NCBI GenBank assembly: GCA_934120735.1
Contig: CAKOVA010000025.1
Coordinates: 1-29,717, forward strand
Source of the DNA: an uncultured Prevotella sp.
Lineage (GTDB): Bacteria; Bacteroidota; Bacteroidia; Bacteroidales; Bacteroidaceae
Direction of reading: 5' to 3'
DNA length: 29,717 nucleotides
A program made the position numbers and the translations under genes. Of the stretch, positions 7,511 to 15,532 are shown piece by piece (the first letter of the stretch is position 1; the number at the start of each line of letters is the position of its first letter). A model generated the notes under the pieces. It had not been told where the DNA came from. It ran no database searches and saw only the letters and a program-made list of their open reading frames with translations.

Positions 7511-9829
7511 TTAATTGAAGAAGTTCCAGCTCAACCCAAAGCGGATGATGCTGCCGTTGAGCGGATAGTGAGGAACAAGGAAACTAGCCTTTGTGCCACT
7601 GCCCGCATTGGCATGACTGTACATCACGAAGAAGCGTGTTTGTTGCAAGTGGAAGTTCGCATACGCGTTCACGATAGGGTAGTTGCCTATCTCAATGCGG
7701 TCGGTGTTTTCCTGCACAACAAACTGACCTAAGGCCGGACTGTAGTCAGGTGCATAGTACTTGGTGAAGTAACGTACGTCTGCACCCACATCACATTTCA
7801 GTACTTTGGCTATCTTCAATCGGAAAAAAAGATTGGAGTAAATGTTGAGTTTTGGTAATGGCAAAGCCGTTTGACTGGAAGAGTTTTGGAAGGTAATGAC
7901 CGATTCCCAGTGCAAAGGTCCCCATGCTACATCCTGCGACAGTGAGGCTGTCAATACGTTAATGGCTTCACTGCTTTGCCGAACGCCAACCTCAGTACCG
8001 ATACGCTGATACTGATTGTTGATGGTATAGGCTTGCGCCAGGTAGGTATAATTGGTCAATTCGTCCACAGCAACACGCAGTGAGGTCTTGGTTTTGGCAT
8101 AACTCAACAAACCTTGAATACGCGTGTGCGTGGTATTGCTCAAGTCATCATTATCCCAGAGGAAGTGACGTCCGTGATAATGACGATAGTAAAAGGTGGG
8201 TTGATAGCGATGGAAGAAGCCACTCGCAGCCAACTGTACGGTGTCACCAAACAACTTGAAGTTGAGGTCGGCGGTGGCGTTGATGTCTATCTTGCCTGCA
8301 TCTCGTCCTGCAACTCCCACCTCACCGGTCACTTCGTAGTGGAAAGTTTTGCCTTGTGTCTTGCTCAATTGCCCGCCGACGTATACGGAGTTCTCGTTAT
8401 AAGTCGCCATTCCAACGGTGTCGGGGAGCGTGAAATGCCGCAGTTCATGACTGACAAAAGCTTTCAAACCCGATTTGGCCCATTTGTTAAACCCTTCCAA
8501 AAGCGATAGTGCAAACGTGTTGTGTACACGGTAGTGCTTGGTGTTGTCATAAATGGAGTCACCTCTTAACCATTCATCCATCTTGTATGTATTGGCATAG
8601 TAGTTGTCTGGCGTCTGGTATGCTTGATAAATGCGGGTGTAATTGTCGAACTTCAGTGTGTGTATGAAGCTGGTCACGGGCACGTATTCGTTCTTTACCC
8701 AAGCCGTATCCTTATTTTCTTTCTTTTGTTTGGCCAACAAACTGTCTGCTGCCTGTTGACCGTTCACGACAATACGACCGCTGTCTTGCGCTGCTGGAGT
8801 TGTAGACTCAACGCCTGCAATGATCGTGTCATCAGGCCTGCCGGCCAACGGTTCTGTTTTTTTCAGATCGTCATCGTTCAGTGTTCTGCCCTCTTTCTTG
8901 GCCTGTTTCCTGGCCTTTTGCTTGGCTTTCTTCGCCTCATTTTCTTTCTTCGCCTCCATGGCAAACTTCTTTGCCTTAATCTCTTCAGCCGTCATGGGTA
9001 CTTTTCGATTGAAGCCAACGTTGTATCTATGACTGAAAAAAACGTGCTGATTATCGTTACGATTCCAATTTTTCTGCAATACCGTCGGTATTTCTAATGT
9101 TTGGTAGTTATCGTCAAAGCTCTCTGGATTGGTGATGAATTTGTCATCAGTAATACCTCCATTCTCTGTATTCTTCTGATGATTGGTCGATAAGAGTAGG
9201 TGTGCTTGATACCGTTCGCCGAGATAGGAACCGTACAGGGTGTAGTTGAAATGTGAAGACGCTTGGTTAGAATAATAGCCACGTCCGTAAAGGTAATCGA
9301 ATTTAAATCCCAAACCTAACTTCTTGCCCGCATTGACGGCAAACTTAGCCGTGAAATGATCCTCCCCGTTGGTGCGGTTTCCGGCCGTATTGTATGTCAA
9401 GTTGGTGATGGGCGACAGTGTGTTGGTGAAATGAAAATCGCCCGGAGCAACAATGAAGTAGTCATAAGGTTGCGTAAAGATAAACTGTTGGTCTGCACGT
9501 TGGCGGTTAACGAACAGCCTGTTGATGCGTGGTGCTCCCAGATTGCCCGTAGAATTGTATTCACCGCGCATGCCCGTTGTAAAGATGCTGTTGGGATACA
9601 TGTGTGACAAGGTGTCGGGAATGGCAGGAATGATGTCACCAAAACGTTCGTTGACCGTCCAAACCTTCAACCCTTTAGGTATCTCTTTGTTCTCATGAGT
9701 CGAGTCGTTGGCCATGCCATCTCGGCGCGTGATGTTACCACTAGGATCTATTTGATTATAGTCGTCTATCTGAGCGACCACAGTCAAGGACGATAGTAAA
9801 AGGAATATGGATAATAAAAATCGAGTCAT
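7511..9829 (-). CDS. Putative outer-membrane porin (Porin_10-like)
   Basis: This protein of 772 residues has a signal peptide MTRFLLSIFLLLSSLTVVAQ (1-20). From about residue 155 onward it is rich in alternating aromatic strands (LGLGFKFDYLYG, HFNYTLYGSY, YYRHYHGRHFLW, RFGLSWNFFN) and ends on an aromatic strand, the plan of a large beta-barrel. Bacteroidetes proteins of this length and start are annotated as putative porins. An unusual insert at about 279-380 is strongly basic and Ala-rich (repeated KKA/KQA), then acidic/polar; it is probably a surface or periplasmic loop. The frame is open up to 9985, but the signal peptide places the start at ATG 9829. That start overlaps the stop of the upstream small membrane gene as ATGA (9829-9826), so translation is likely coupled. 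The stop TAA falls in the TTAA duplication of the adjacent element. Confidence 0.82.
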   Translation of the reverse strand: MTRFLLSIFLLLSSLTVVAQIDDYNQIDPSGNITRRDGMANDSTHENKEIPKGLKVWTVNERFGDIIPAIPDTLSHMYPNSIFTTGMRGEYNSTGNLGAPRINRLFVNRQRADQQFIFTQPYDYFIVAPGDFHFTNTLSPITNLTYNTAGNRTNGEDHFTAKFAVNAGKKLGLGFKFDYLYGRGYYSNQASSHFNYTLYGSYLGERYQAHLLLSTNHQKNTENGGITDDKFITNPESFDDNYQTLEIPTVLQKNWNRNDNQHVFFSHRYNVGFNRKVPMTAEEIKAKKFAMEAKKENEAKKAKQKARKQAKKEGRTLNDDDLKKTEPLAGRPDDTIIAGVESTTPAAQDSGRIVVNGQQAADSLLAKQKKENKDTAWVKNEYVPVTSFIHTLKFDNYTRIYQAYQTPDNYYANTYKMDEWLRGDSIYDNTKHYRVHNTFALSLLEGFNKWAKSGLKAFVSHELRHFTLPDTVGMATYNENSVYVGGQLSKTQGKTFHYEVTGEVGVAGRDAGKIDINATADLNFKLFGDTVQLAASGFFHRYQPTFYYRHYHGRHFLWDNDDLSNTTHTRIQGLLSYAKTKTSLRVAVDELTNYTYLAQAYTINNQYQRIGTEVGVRQSSEAINVLTASLSQDVAWGPLHWESVITFQNSSSQTALPLPKLNIYSNLFFRLKIAKVLKCDVGADVRYFTKYYAPDYSPALGQFVVQENTDRIEIGNYPIVNAYANFHLQQTRFFVMYSHANAGSGTKASFLVPHYPLNGSIIRFGLSWNFFN

Positions 9830-10047
9830 TTGTGGAATATGCGAATGCTGCATTCGGCCATTTTGAAGAAAATGGCGGTTAGGATGATGATGATTCCAAG
9901 CGTTTCTTTTTGTGTAAAGAAATAGAAGATGACGCCTACCACGGCACCAATCATGAAGATGATGTTGAGTATGTTTCGAATCCAAAAGATTCTATCGCGT
10001 GGCGTTTCGCCTGTTCCTCTTTGTCGTCTTGGGTATTTTGCACTCAT
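9826..10047 (-). CDS. Small two-helix membrane protein of unknown function
   Basis: The product is 73 residues. A basic N-terminus (SAKYPRRQRGTGETPRDR) is followed by two hydrophobic helices, about 25-44 (ILNIIFMIGAVVGVIFYFF) and 49-62 (LGIIIILTAIFF), and a short charged tail. It therefore looks like an inner-membrane hairpin protein with its N-terminus in the cytoplasm. The stop overlaps the porin start by four bases (ATGA), which argues that it is a real gene in the same transcript. I do not recognise a family. An assembly or quality-control role for the porin is only a guess from position. Confidence 0.65.
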   Translation of the reverse strand: MSAKYPRRQRGTGETPRDRIFWIRNILNIIFMIGAVVGVIFYFFTQKETLGIIIILTAIFFKMAECSIRIFHK

Positions 10048-10129
10048 ATAGATGTCGTGTTATTGCTAGAAAAAATAGCTTTTATCAGTGTTACTGCCCG
10101 CCTGTTGATGTTAAGCCAGGCATGGTTTG

Positions 10130-11077
10130 TCAGCGAAGTCGATAGGATATCTGACTAAATATCTCATCTTTGCGGTCGATGGTATTGCGGCGAAACTTTG
10201 ATGACAGGGGACGCAACCGATTCTTTTTCTTGTTGATGGCCACCTCGTCGGTTATCCATTCGTCTGCACTGACCGACATGTGTGTGGGTCGTCCCTTCTC
10301 ATAGTCGTAGTGTATGCGGCTCATCGTGAGTTCCAAGTGATTGTCTGTGCACTTGGCAATCAGCGTGTAGTCGAATTCTGTCCGGTCTAATGACAGGAAT
10401 GACTTACTGAATTCCAACCACTCTGTGTATCGGGCGGCAATGATGTTTTGTTCTTGATTGACCAAAGCGATGTGGCTATTCAATTGATTTTCGCCTTTTG
10501 TCAGTTCATCAAGATATTGATAGGTGATGTCGTAGATTTGCTTAGCCGATTTACCCGGAGCCTTTAAATCGAGGGTGAAGACCACTTTGCCATCGGCATC
10601 TTGCGGTACACCTCCCTCCAAATACTTGGAATCATATTTGTCTGTCTTCGGCATAGTGACCTTTGAACTAACCGATTGCTGCTGCGAGCCACTTCTTTGA
10701 TTGCTCTCGTTCGCCCTGTTGTCTGGGATGGTCCAGCCCGATGACGAACCTGCAACAGCTTTCTGCGCATTCTCAACAGTCTGTCTTGCCTTCTTCTTAA
10801 TCAGTTCTGCTTCCATCTTGTATCGAGCTGCCTCCTTGTTGGCACGCTCTATTTCAGCTTCAATTCGTGCTTTCGCGGCCTGTTTAGCTTTGTCTTTGGC
10901 AGCTTTCTTAGCCTCTGCAGCAGCTCGTTTTGCTGCTTTCTTGGCCTCTTTGACGGCTTTCTTGGCAGCCTGCGCTTCTTGTTTGGCCTTTTCCAATTGT
11001 TGCTCCGGCGTCAAAACAGTCTGTGCTTGCATTATCAAAGGCATGGCTATGAGGATGGCGATGACAAACTTTCTCAT
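10130..11077 (-). CDS. Secreted DUF4468-domain protein with Ala/Lys-rich coiled coil
   Basis: The product is 315 residues. A signal peptide MRKFVIAILIAMPLIMQAQ is followed by a long low-complexity helix (about 25-108) made of repeated AKKAAK-type units, likely a coiled coil. A Ser/Gln-rich linker (111-140) leads to a DUF4468 domain (about 163-262), recognisable from the VVFTLDLKAPGKSAKQIYD start. DUF4468 is common in secreted Bacteroidetes proteins and has no defined activity. The remaining basic tail is about 50 residues. Upstream, TACATTTG (minus, 11109-11102) fits a -7 box. A degenerate second copy of the start of this gene, with its upstream region, lies 660 bp away at 11510-11875. Confidence 0.8.
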   Translation of the reverse strand: MRKFVIAILIAMPLIMQAQTVLTPEQQLEKAKQEAQAAKKAVKEAKKAAKRAAAEAKKAAKDKAKQAAKARIEAEIERANKEAARYKMEAELIKKKARQTVENAQKAVAGSSSGWTIPDNRANESNQRSGSQQQSVSSKVTMPKTDKYDSKYLEGGVPQDADGKVVFTLDLKAPGKSAKQIYDITYQYLDELTKGENQLNSHIALVNQEQNIIAARYTEWLEFSKSFLSLDRTEFDYTLIAKCTDNHLELTMSRIHYDYEKGRPTHMSVSADEWITDEVAINKKKNRLRPLSSKFRRNTIDRKDEIFSQISYRLR

Positions 11078-11100
11078 AATTCAATCGGTTGATTCAGTCT

Positions 11101-11216
11101 ACAAATGTATATATTTTCTGCGTAAATGACGCACAATTTGAGAAGATTAACGAAAAAGGAAGAAATCGATTCCTTGCACTACAACCGCTGCAAGTTATAC
11201 TTTCTCACTGTTAGAA
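11101..11216 (-). repeat. Upstream region of the DUF4468 gene, copy 1 of a direct repeat
   Basis: The first 50 bases (11101-11150) match 11761-11810 at all but three or so positions. Weaker similarity continues to about 11216 against about 11876. The block includes a -7-like TACATTTG (11109-11102, minus) and, in this copy, a GCGT-AAATG-ACGC inverted repeat (11120-11132). Confidence 0.8.
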
Positions 11217-11281
11217 GAATATAAATTACCTTATCCTATTCTGCCTGTTTCTAATTCCTGTTGCTGGTCCATGATAGAGCT

Positions 11282-11506
11282 TCATCCTAAGTGTCCTCCC
11301 ATTCTTTTGCACAGACTGGCGATGTCGTCTACCATACTTTCGAACGATTGCGTATGTACAAAGCCATAGTGCTTGTCTATGAAGTCAATACCCTTGAAAC
11401 GACTCAGATAGCCGAAAGCCTCTTTCATGGTAAGGCCGAACCGCTTGCCAAACTCATGAATGAAAATCATCGTCCATTCTAATTTGTCTTCTTTGCTGTA
11501 TTCCAT
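11282..11506 (-). CDS. DUF3791-family small protein
   Basis: The product is 74 residues. The pattern matches DUF3791 as I know it: a first helix with an aromatic core (LEWTMIFIHEFGKRFGLT), an FGYLSRFKGIDFIDKHYGF centre, an H-T pair (VHTQSFES) and a final DIASL. DUF3791 proteins are often encoded next to a DUF3990 gene in toxin-like pairs, but no DUF3990 gene is visible here. The function is unknown. The start ATG 11506 has a strong Shine-Dalgarno, AAGGAGG, seven bases upstream (11520-11514, minus), which is unusual in this window. The gene begins exactly where the broken DUF4468 copy ends, which suggests acquisition or gene replacement. Confidence 0.65.
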   Translation of the reverse strand: MEYSKEDKLEWTMIFIHEFGKRFGLTMKEAFGYLSRFKGIDFIDKHYGFVHTQSFESMVDDIASLCKRMGGHLG

Positions 11507-11512
11507 GAAGTG

Positions 11513-11740
11513 TCCTCCTTTTTATATTGCCTACGGAAGAAAGTCTGCCCGCTGCCAGCCATATTGTGCGTGTTCTTGATGCTGCATTTGCTGTACATTC
11601 TTGGCTACATTGTGAGCATTCTTATCAGCCTTCACCTCCTGTTTACCCTTTTCCAACTGCTACTTCAGAGCAAAGACGAGCTGGGGGTGTCCCATCATAG
11701 AAATGACTAAGAAGGTGACAGTACCAAACTTTTTCGTCAT
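11513..11740 (-). pseudogene. Degenerate 5' copy of the DUF4468-type gene
   Basis: Reading from ATG 11740, the frame gives MTKKFGTVTFLVISMMG..., a signal-peptide-like start, and hits TAG at 11662-11660 after 26 codons. The same frame then continues QLEKGKQEVKADKNAHNVAK, which lines up with QLEKAKQEAQAAKKAVKEAK (residues 27-46) of the intact DUF4468 protein. After about 40 codons it reads GWQ, comparable to the GWT after the coiled coil, and stops. The whole DUF4468 domain is missing. It is a truncated paralog with an in-frame nonsense codon. Confidence 0.7.
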
Positions 11741-12365
11741 CCAATTGATAGATTTATTTCACAAATGTATATATTTTCTGTGTAAATGACGCAAAATTAG
11801 AGAAGATTAATGAAAGGAATGATTCCAACATTAATGATACTACCGTTACAAATTATCCTTTCAGTCTGTAAGCGGAAGTAATATGATAGTGGTATACGCG
11901 TTGGATTTTTCTTGACAAACAACCTCTTCATATTTTGCGTATTTACCATCAACTGGTCTTCTGGTTGTAAATACGCCAAAATTTAGCTGTTTTTATATGT
12001 TGTTGAGAGCTAATAATTTATGAGAATCTTGCGACGGATGAGCTGGAAGTTCGTATCTTCCTATGGCAAATACCATTGCTTTAAGAGCGCAATTTACATG
12101 CTTTTACCCGATAATAACCTACAGATTGGACACCAAAGACATTCTTTTAATTGGGTAAAAGCAATGAGTTTAGGGTGAAAACCGATTTTTCTTGCCAAAA
12201 AATCTCAAGTTTACATCCTGTTTGCCTATCAATTTTTTCTAAATTGAAAGTTTTTAAGTGCCGTTTTTAGTGCATTTTTTTGGTAAAAAAAGAAGACGAT
12301 ATACTTATTATAATGTGTAACGATTCAGCATCTGTCCTGTAAATCTTAAACATTGAAAGGTGAAG
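11741..12365. other. Gene-free stretch with a duplicated upstream region and two inverted repeats
   Basis: About 625 bases hold no credible gene. 11761-11876 is copy 2 of the DUF4468 upstream repeat, with its -7-like TACATTTG at 11769-11762 (minus). 11937-11976 is a hairpin with GCGTATTTAC and GTAAATACGC arms around a 20-base loop. 12099-12109 (TGCTTTTACCC) and 12153-12163 are perfect 11-bp inverted repeats 43 bases apart. The rest is A/T-rich. This may be decayed DNA or a genome-wide repeat; nothing coding is supported. Confidence 0.6.
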
Positions 12366-14402
12366 TTATTTCTGTTCCAACATCGCCTGCAACCTCACGA
12401 TTTCATCCCTGTACTGAGCGGCTTGTAGGAAATCTAAGTCCTTGGCTGCTTGTTTCATCAAGGCAGTGGTGTTGGCAATGCTCTTCTCAAGTTGTTCGCG
12501 CGTCATTCGCAATACAATCGGGTCGGCTGCAAAGGCGCCACTCTCTGCCTCCATGTAAGCCTGTTGGGCGGCAAGGGTGGGGTAGCGCCAATCTTTCTCA
12601 TTCTCTTTCGAGGTGGGCAATGCGTTCTTGATTTCCTTGACAATCTGCTGTGGCGTGATGTGGTGTTCCTCGTTGTATTTCAGCTGAATGGTGCGGCGGC
12701 GAGCAGTTTCGTCGATGGTGCGCTGCATGCTTTCGGTGATGGTGTCGGCATACATGATTACCTTTCCGTTGACATTGCGTGCTGCGCGTCCTGCCGTTTG
12801 CGTCAAACTACGGTGACTTCGCAAAAACCCTTCCTTGTCAGCGTCAAGGATGGCCACGAGTGATACCTCTGGTAAATCCAAACCTTCGCGCAGCAAGTTG
12901 ACCCCAACCAAAACGTCAAAAACGCCGGCACGCAGGTCGGTCATGATTTTTACGCGGTCGAGCGTGGCCACGTCGCTGTGGATGTAGTTGGCGCGCACGT
13001 CATGATTGAGCAGGTATTCGGTCAGCTCCTCGGCCATACGTTTGGTCAGCGTGGTTACCAGTACACGTTCTTCGCGTTCGGTGCGTTGCAGAATTTCGTC
13101 CAAAAGGTCGTCAATTTGGTTTTCGCTGGGGCGCACATCAATCTCCGGATCGAGCAATCCCGTAGGACGAATGATTTGTTCTACCACGACCCCTTCGGCC
13201 TCTTGCAGCTCATAGTCGGCTGGGGTGGCCGAAACGTAGATGGTTTGGTGGAGCATGTCGTGGAACTCTTCGAAGCGCAGCGGACGGTTATCAAATGCCG
13301 CTGGCAGGCGGAATCCGTACTCCACGAGATTCTGCTTGCGGGCCCTGTCGCCACCGTACATGGCACTGATTTGCGGCACACTGACATGACTCTCGTCGAC
13401 AACGAGTAGAAAATCTTTTGGAAAGAAGTCTAAAAGACAATAAGGTCGCTGTCCGGCTTCGCGTCCGTCAAAGTAGCGCGAATAGTTCTCAATGCCGCTA
13501 CAGTGGCCCAGTTCCTTAATCATCTCCATGTCGTATTCCACACGTTCCTTGATGCGCTGCGCTTTGATGGTGTCACCCAGGTCGTTGAAATAGTCAACTT
13601 GCTTCACCAAGTCGTCCTGAATGGCGTGGATGGCGTGCTCGGTCTGTTCTTTTGTCGTGACAAAGAGATTGGCGGGGTAAATGTGATATTCCTCAAATTC
13701 TTGCAATCGATGGAAGGTCACGCTGTCCACTTCCTCGATGCTGTCAATCTCTTCGTCCCACCATGTGATGCGAAGAATGTTGTTAGAGTAGGCCATCGCG
13801 ATGTCTACCGTATCGCCCTTGACGCGAAAATTGCCACGTTGCAGGTCGATGTCATTGCGGACATACAGTGCATCCACCAACTTCCGTAAAAAATCATTAC
13901 GATCTAATCGTTCTCCTTTCTTCACCGTAATGATGCTGTTGGTCATGGCCGAGGGGCCTCCCATACCGTAAATGCACGAAACGGAAGACACGACAATAAC
14001 GTCTTTTCTTCCTGACAATAAAGCACTTACCGCACTCAATCGTAGACGATCTATCTCGTCGTTGATGGCCAGGTCTTTCTCAATATACAGGTCGGTTGTA
14101 GGAAGATAAGCCTCGGGTTGATAATAGTCATAATAAGATACATAATACTCTACTGCATTCTCGGGGAAAAAGCCCTTCATCTCTTCGTAGAGTTGGGCTG
14201 CCAGCGTCTTGTTATGACTCAGAATCAACGTTGGCATTTGTACGTTGTTGATGACGTTGGCCACCGTGAAGGTCTTGCCCGATCCGGTTACACCGAGCAA
14301 CACCTGAGCTGGATCACCCCGTTGAATGCCATCGGTGAGTTGCTGAATGGCTTCTGGTTGGTCGCCCGTAGGTTTGTATTTTGACGTGAGTTTGAAATTC
14401 AT
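12366..14402 (-). CDS. uvrB: Excinuclease ABC subunit B (UvrB)
   Basis: UvrB is the damage-verifying helicase-like subunit of nucleotide excision repair; it receives DNA from UvrA and recruits UvrC. The 678-residue length matches the family. Visible are KYKPTGDQPEAI at the N-terminus, Walker A GVTGSGKT, the beta-hairpin region YYVSYYDYYQPEAYLP that clamps DNA, the DESH Walker B box, VGVNLLREGLDLPEV, QTAGRAARN (motif VI), and a C-terminal UVR motif (DLDFLQAAQYRDEIVRLQ) for UvrC contact. The frame extends to 14438, but the family start is MNFKL, giving ATG 14402. It is divergent from bamD. A -7-like TACTTTTGC lies on the minus strand at 14463-14455. Confidence 0.97.
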   Translation of the reverse strand: MNFKLTSKYKPTGDQPEAIQQLTDGIQRGDPAQVLLGVTGSGKTFTVANVINNVQMPTLILSHNKTLAAQLYEEMKGFFPENAVEYYVSYYDYYQPEAYLPTTDLYIEKDLAINDEIDRLRLSAVSALLSGRKDVIVVSSVSCIYGMGGPSAMTNSIITVKKGERLDRNDFLRKLVDALYVRNDIDLQRGNFRVKGDTVDIAMAYSNNILRITWWDEEIDSIEEVDSVTFHRLQEFEEYHIYPANLFVTTKEQTEHAIHAIQDDLVKQVDYFNDLGDTIKAQRIKERVEYDMEMIKELGHCSGIENYSRYFDGREAGQRPYCLLDFFPKDFLLVVDESHVSVPQISAMYGGDRARKQNLVEYGFRLPAAFDNRPLRFEEFHDMLHQTIYVSATPADYELQEAEGVVVEQIIRPTGLLDPEIDVRPSENQIDDLLDEILQRTEREERVLVTTLTKRMAEELTEYLLNHDVRANYIHSDVATLDRVKIMTDLRAGVFDVLVGVNLLREGLDLPEVSLVAILDADKEGFLRSHRSLTQTAGRAARNVNGKVIMYADTITESMQRTIDETARRRTIQLKYNEEHHITPQQIVKEIKNALPTSKENEKDWRYPTLAAQQAYMEAESGAFAADPIVLRMTREQLEKSIANTTALMKQAAKDLDFLQAAQYRDEIVRLQAMLEQK

Positions 14403-14454
14403 CCTGAATCTTTTGATGGGTTGTCTCTTGGCATGCAAATGGCTGCCCAGACAT

Positions 14455-14463
14455 GCAAAAGTA
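14455..14463 (-). promoter_or_regulatory. -7 element upstream of uvrB
   Basis: TACTTTTGC on the minus strand lies about 50 bases before the uvrB start. No clear TTTG is seen at the expected -33 distance, so the assignment is tentative. I see no SOS-box I would trust here. Confidence 0.45.
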
Positions 14464-14515
14464 CAAAAATATCCGTTATAAAGGTTAATTATTTGCGAAA
14501 AAGCATTCTCTTTAC

Positions 14516-14546
14516 TTTGTAAATCGATGGATTATATGTACTTTTG
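14516..14546 (+). promoter_or_regulatory. Promoter of the bamD operon
   Basis: TTTG (14516-14519), 19 bp, TACTTTTG (14539-14546) followed by C. This is a canonical Bacteroidetes promoter with a start expected near 14552, about 14 bases before ATG 14566. It excludes the earlier in-frame ATG at 14527. Confidence 0.8.
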
Positions 14547-14565
14547 CACTCCAAAGATCATGTCA

Positions 14566-15408
14566 ATGAAGAAACTGTTTTTCATTTCCACTATATGCGT
14601 CGCATTGTTATTCGGCAGTTGTGCCAGTGAGTTCAATGCGGTTTACAAGTCGACCGACAGCAACTACCGTTATGAATATGCGAAGGAGTGCTTTTTCAAA
14701 GGTAAGTACACTCGGGCCATTACCTTGCTGAACGATTTGATTGTTGTTCAGAAAGGTACCGAAAATGCGCAGGAAAGCCTTTACATGTTGGCTATGGCGC
14801 AGTACAAAAGTGGTGATTATGAGAGTGCTGCCCAAGCGTTCAAGCGATATGTTCAAAGTTATCCGAAGGGTAAATACGCTGAGTTGGCGAGCTACTATGT
14901 GGGCGAAAGTCTATTCATGTGTACGCCAGAGCCACGTTTGGATCAGTCGCAAACGGTTTCGGCCATCGCCTCTTTCCAGGAGTTTTTGGATCTTTTTCCA
15001 GACGCCAAACTGAAAAACAGCGCGCAGAACAGGCTCTTTGAATTGCAAGACAAGCTGGTGAAGAAGGAGTTGTATTCGGCACAGTTGTATTATGACCTTG
15101 GCCCTTATTTCGGCAACTGCACCAGCGGCGGCAACAATTACGAAGCTTGCATCATTACGGCAGAGAATGCATTGAAGGATTATCCCTATTCATCCCTGCG
15201 TGAGAATTTTGCCGTGCTGGTGATGAAGAGCAAGTTTGAGTTGGCAGAACAGAGTGTCGAGGAAAAGCGATTGGAACGCTACCAGGATGCAGAAGATGAG
15301 TGCTACGGATTCATCAACGAGTATCCCGACTCGAAGCAACGCCCCTTGGCAGAGAAGTTTATCAAGAAATGCAAGGAGGTCACGAAGACAGGAGAGTCTA
15401 ACTCGTAG
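14566..15408 (+). CDS. bamD: Outer-membrane assembly lipoprotein BamD
   Basis: BamD is the essential TPR lipoprotein of the BAM complex that inserts beta-barrel proteins into the outer membrane. The 280-residue product has a lipoprotein signal MKKLFFISTICVALLFGSC with Cys19 as the lipidation site. TPR-like helices follow: YEYAKECFFKGKYTRAITLL, ESLYMLAMAQYKSGDYESAA and FKRYVQSYPKGKYAELASYY. The latter two have the A...Y..G.Y..A pattern of YfiO/BamD proteins. Start ATG 14566 gives the standard signal peptide; ATG 14560 is possible, and ATG 14527 lies upstream of the promoter. Downstream genes rpoZ and DUF4293 lie on the same strand, an order I recall from other Bacteroidales. Confidence 0.92.
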   Translation: MKKLFFISTICVALLFGSCASEFNAVYKSTDSNYRYEYAKECFFKGKYTRAITLLNDLIVVQKGTENAQESLYMLAMAQYKSGDYESAAQAFKRYVQSYPKGKYAELASYYVGESLFMCTPEPRLDQSQTVSAIASFQEFLDLFPDAKLKNSAQNRLFELQDKLVKKELYSAQLYYDLGPYFGNCTSGGNNYEACIITAENALKDYPYSSLRENFAVLVMKSKFELAEQSVEEKRLERYQDAEDECYGFINEYPDSKQRPLAEKFIKKCKEVTKTGESNS

Positions 15409-15484
15409 AAAACAAAGAGGATGTTGCCTCATATTTCTGCCATACAACGAGAGTAAAATCATCAACTATATATTTTGAATAAGT

Positions 15485-15507
15485 CATTGTCCGGTTAGAT
15501 GACAATG
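15485..15507 (+). promoter_or_regulatory. Short hairpin between bamD and rpoZ
   Basis: CATTGTC (15485-15491) and GACAATG (15501-15507) can form a 7-bp stem with a 9-base loop 25 bases before the rpoZ start. There is no U-run, so it may be a processing or attenuation site rather than a terminator. An imperfect -7-like TATATTTTG also lies nearby (15468-15478). Confidence 0.3.
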
Positions 15508-15532
15508 CCCAACAGATAAGGATTTATAAAAA

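Noticed and set aside
11510..11710. Plus-strand open frame of 66 codons
   Set aside because: It is the antisense of the DUF4468 pseudogene, whose alignment to the intact paralog explains the sequence better.
11797..11979. Minus-strand open frame of 60 codons
   Set aside because: It begins inside the GCGTATTTAC hairpin and runs through the duplicated upstream region of the DUF4468 gene. No family resemblance or start signal.
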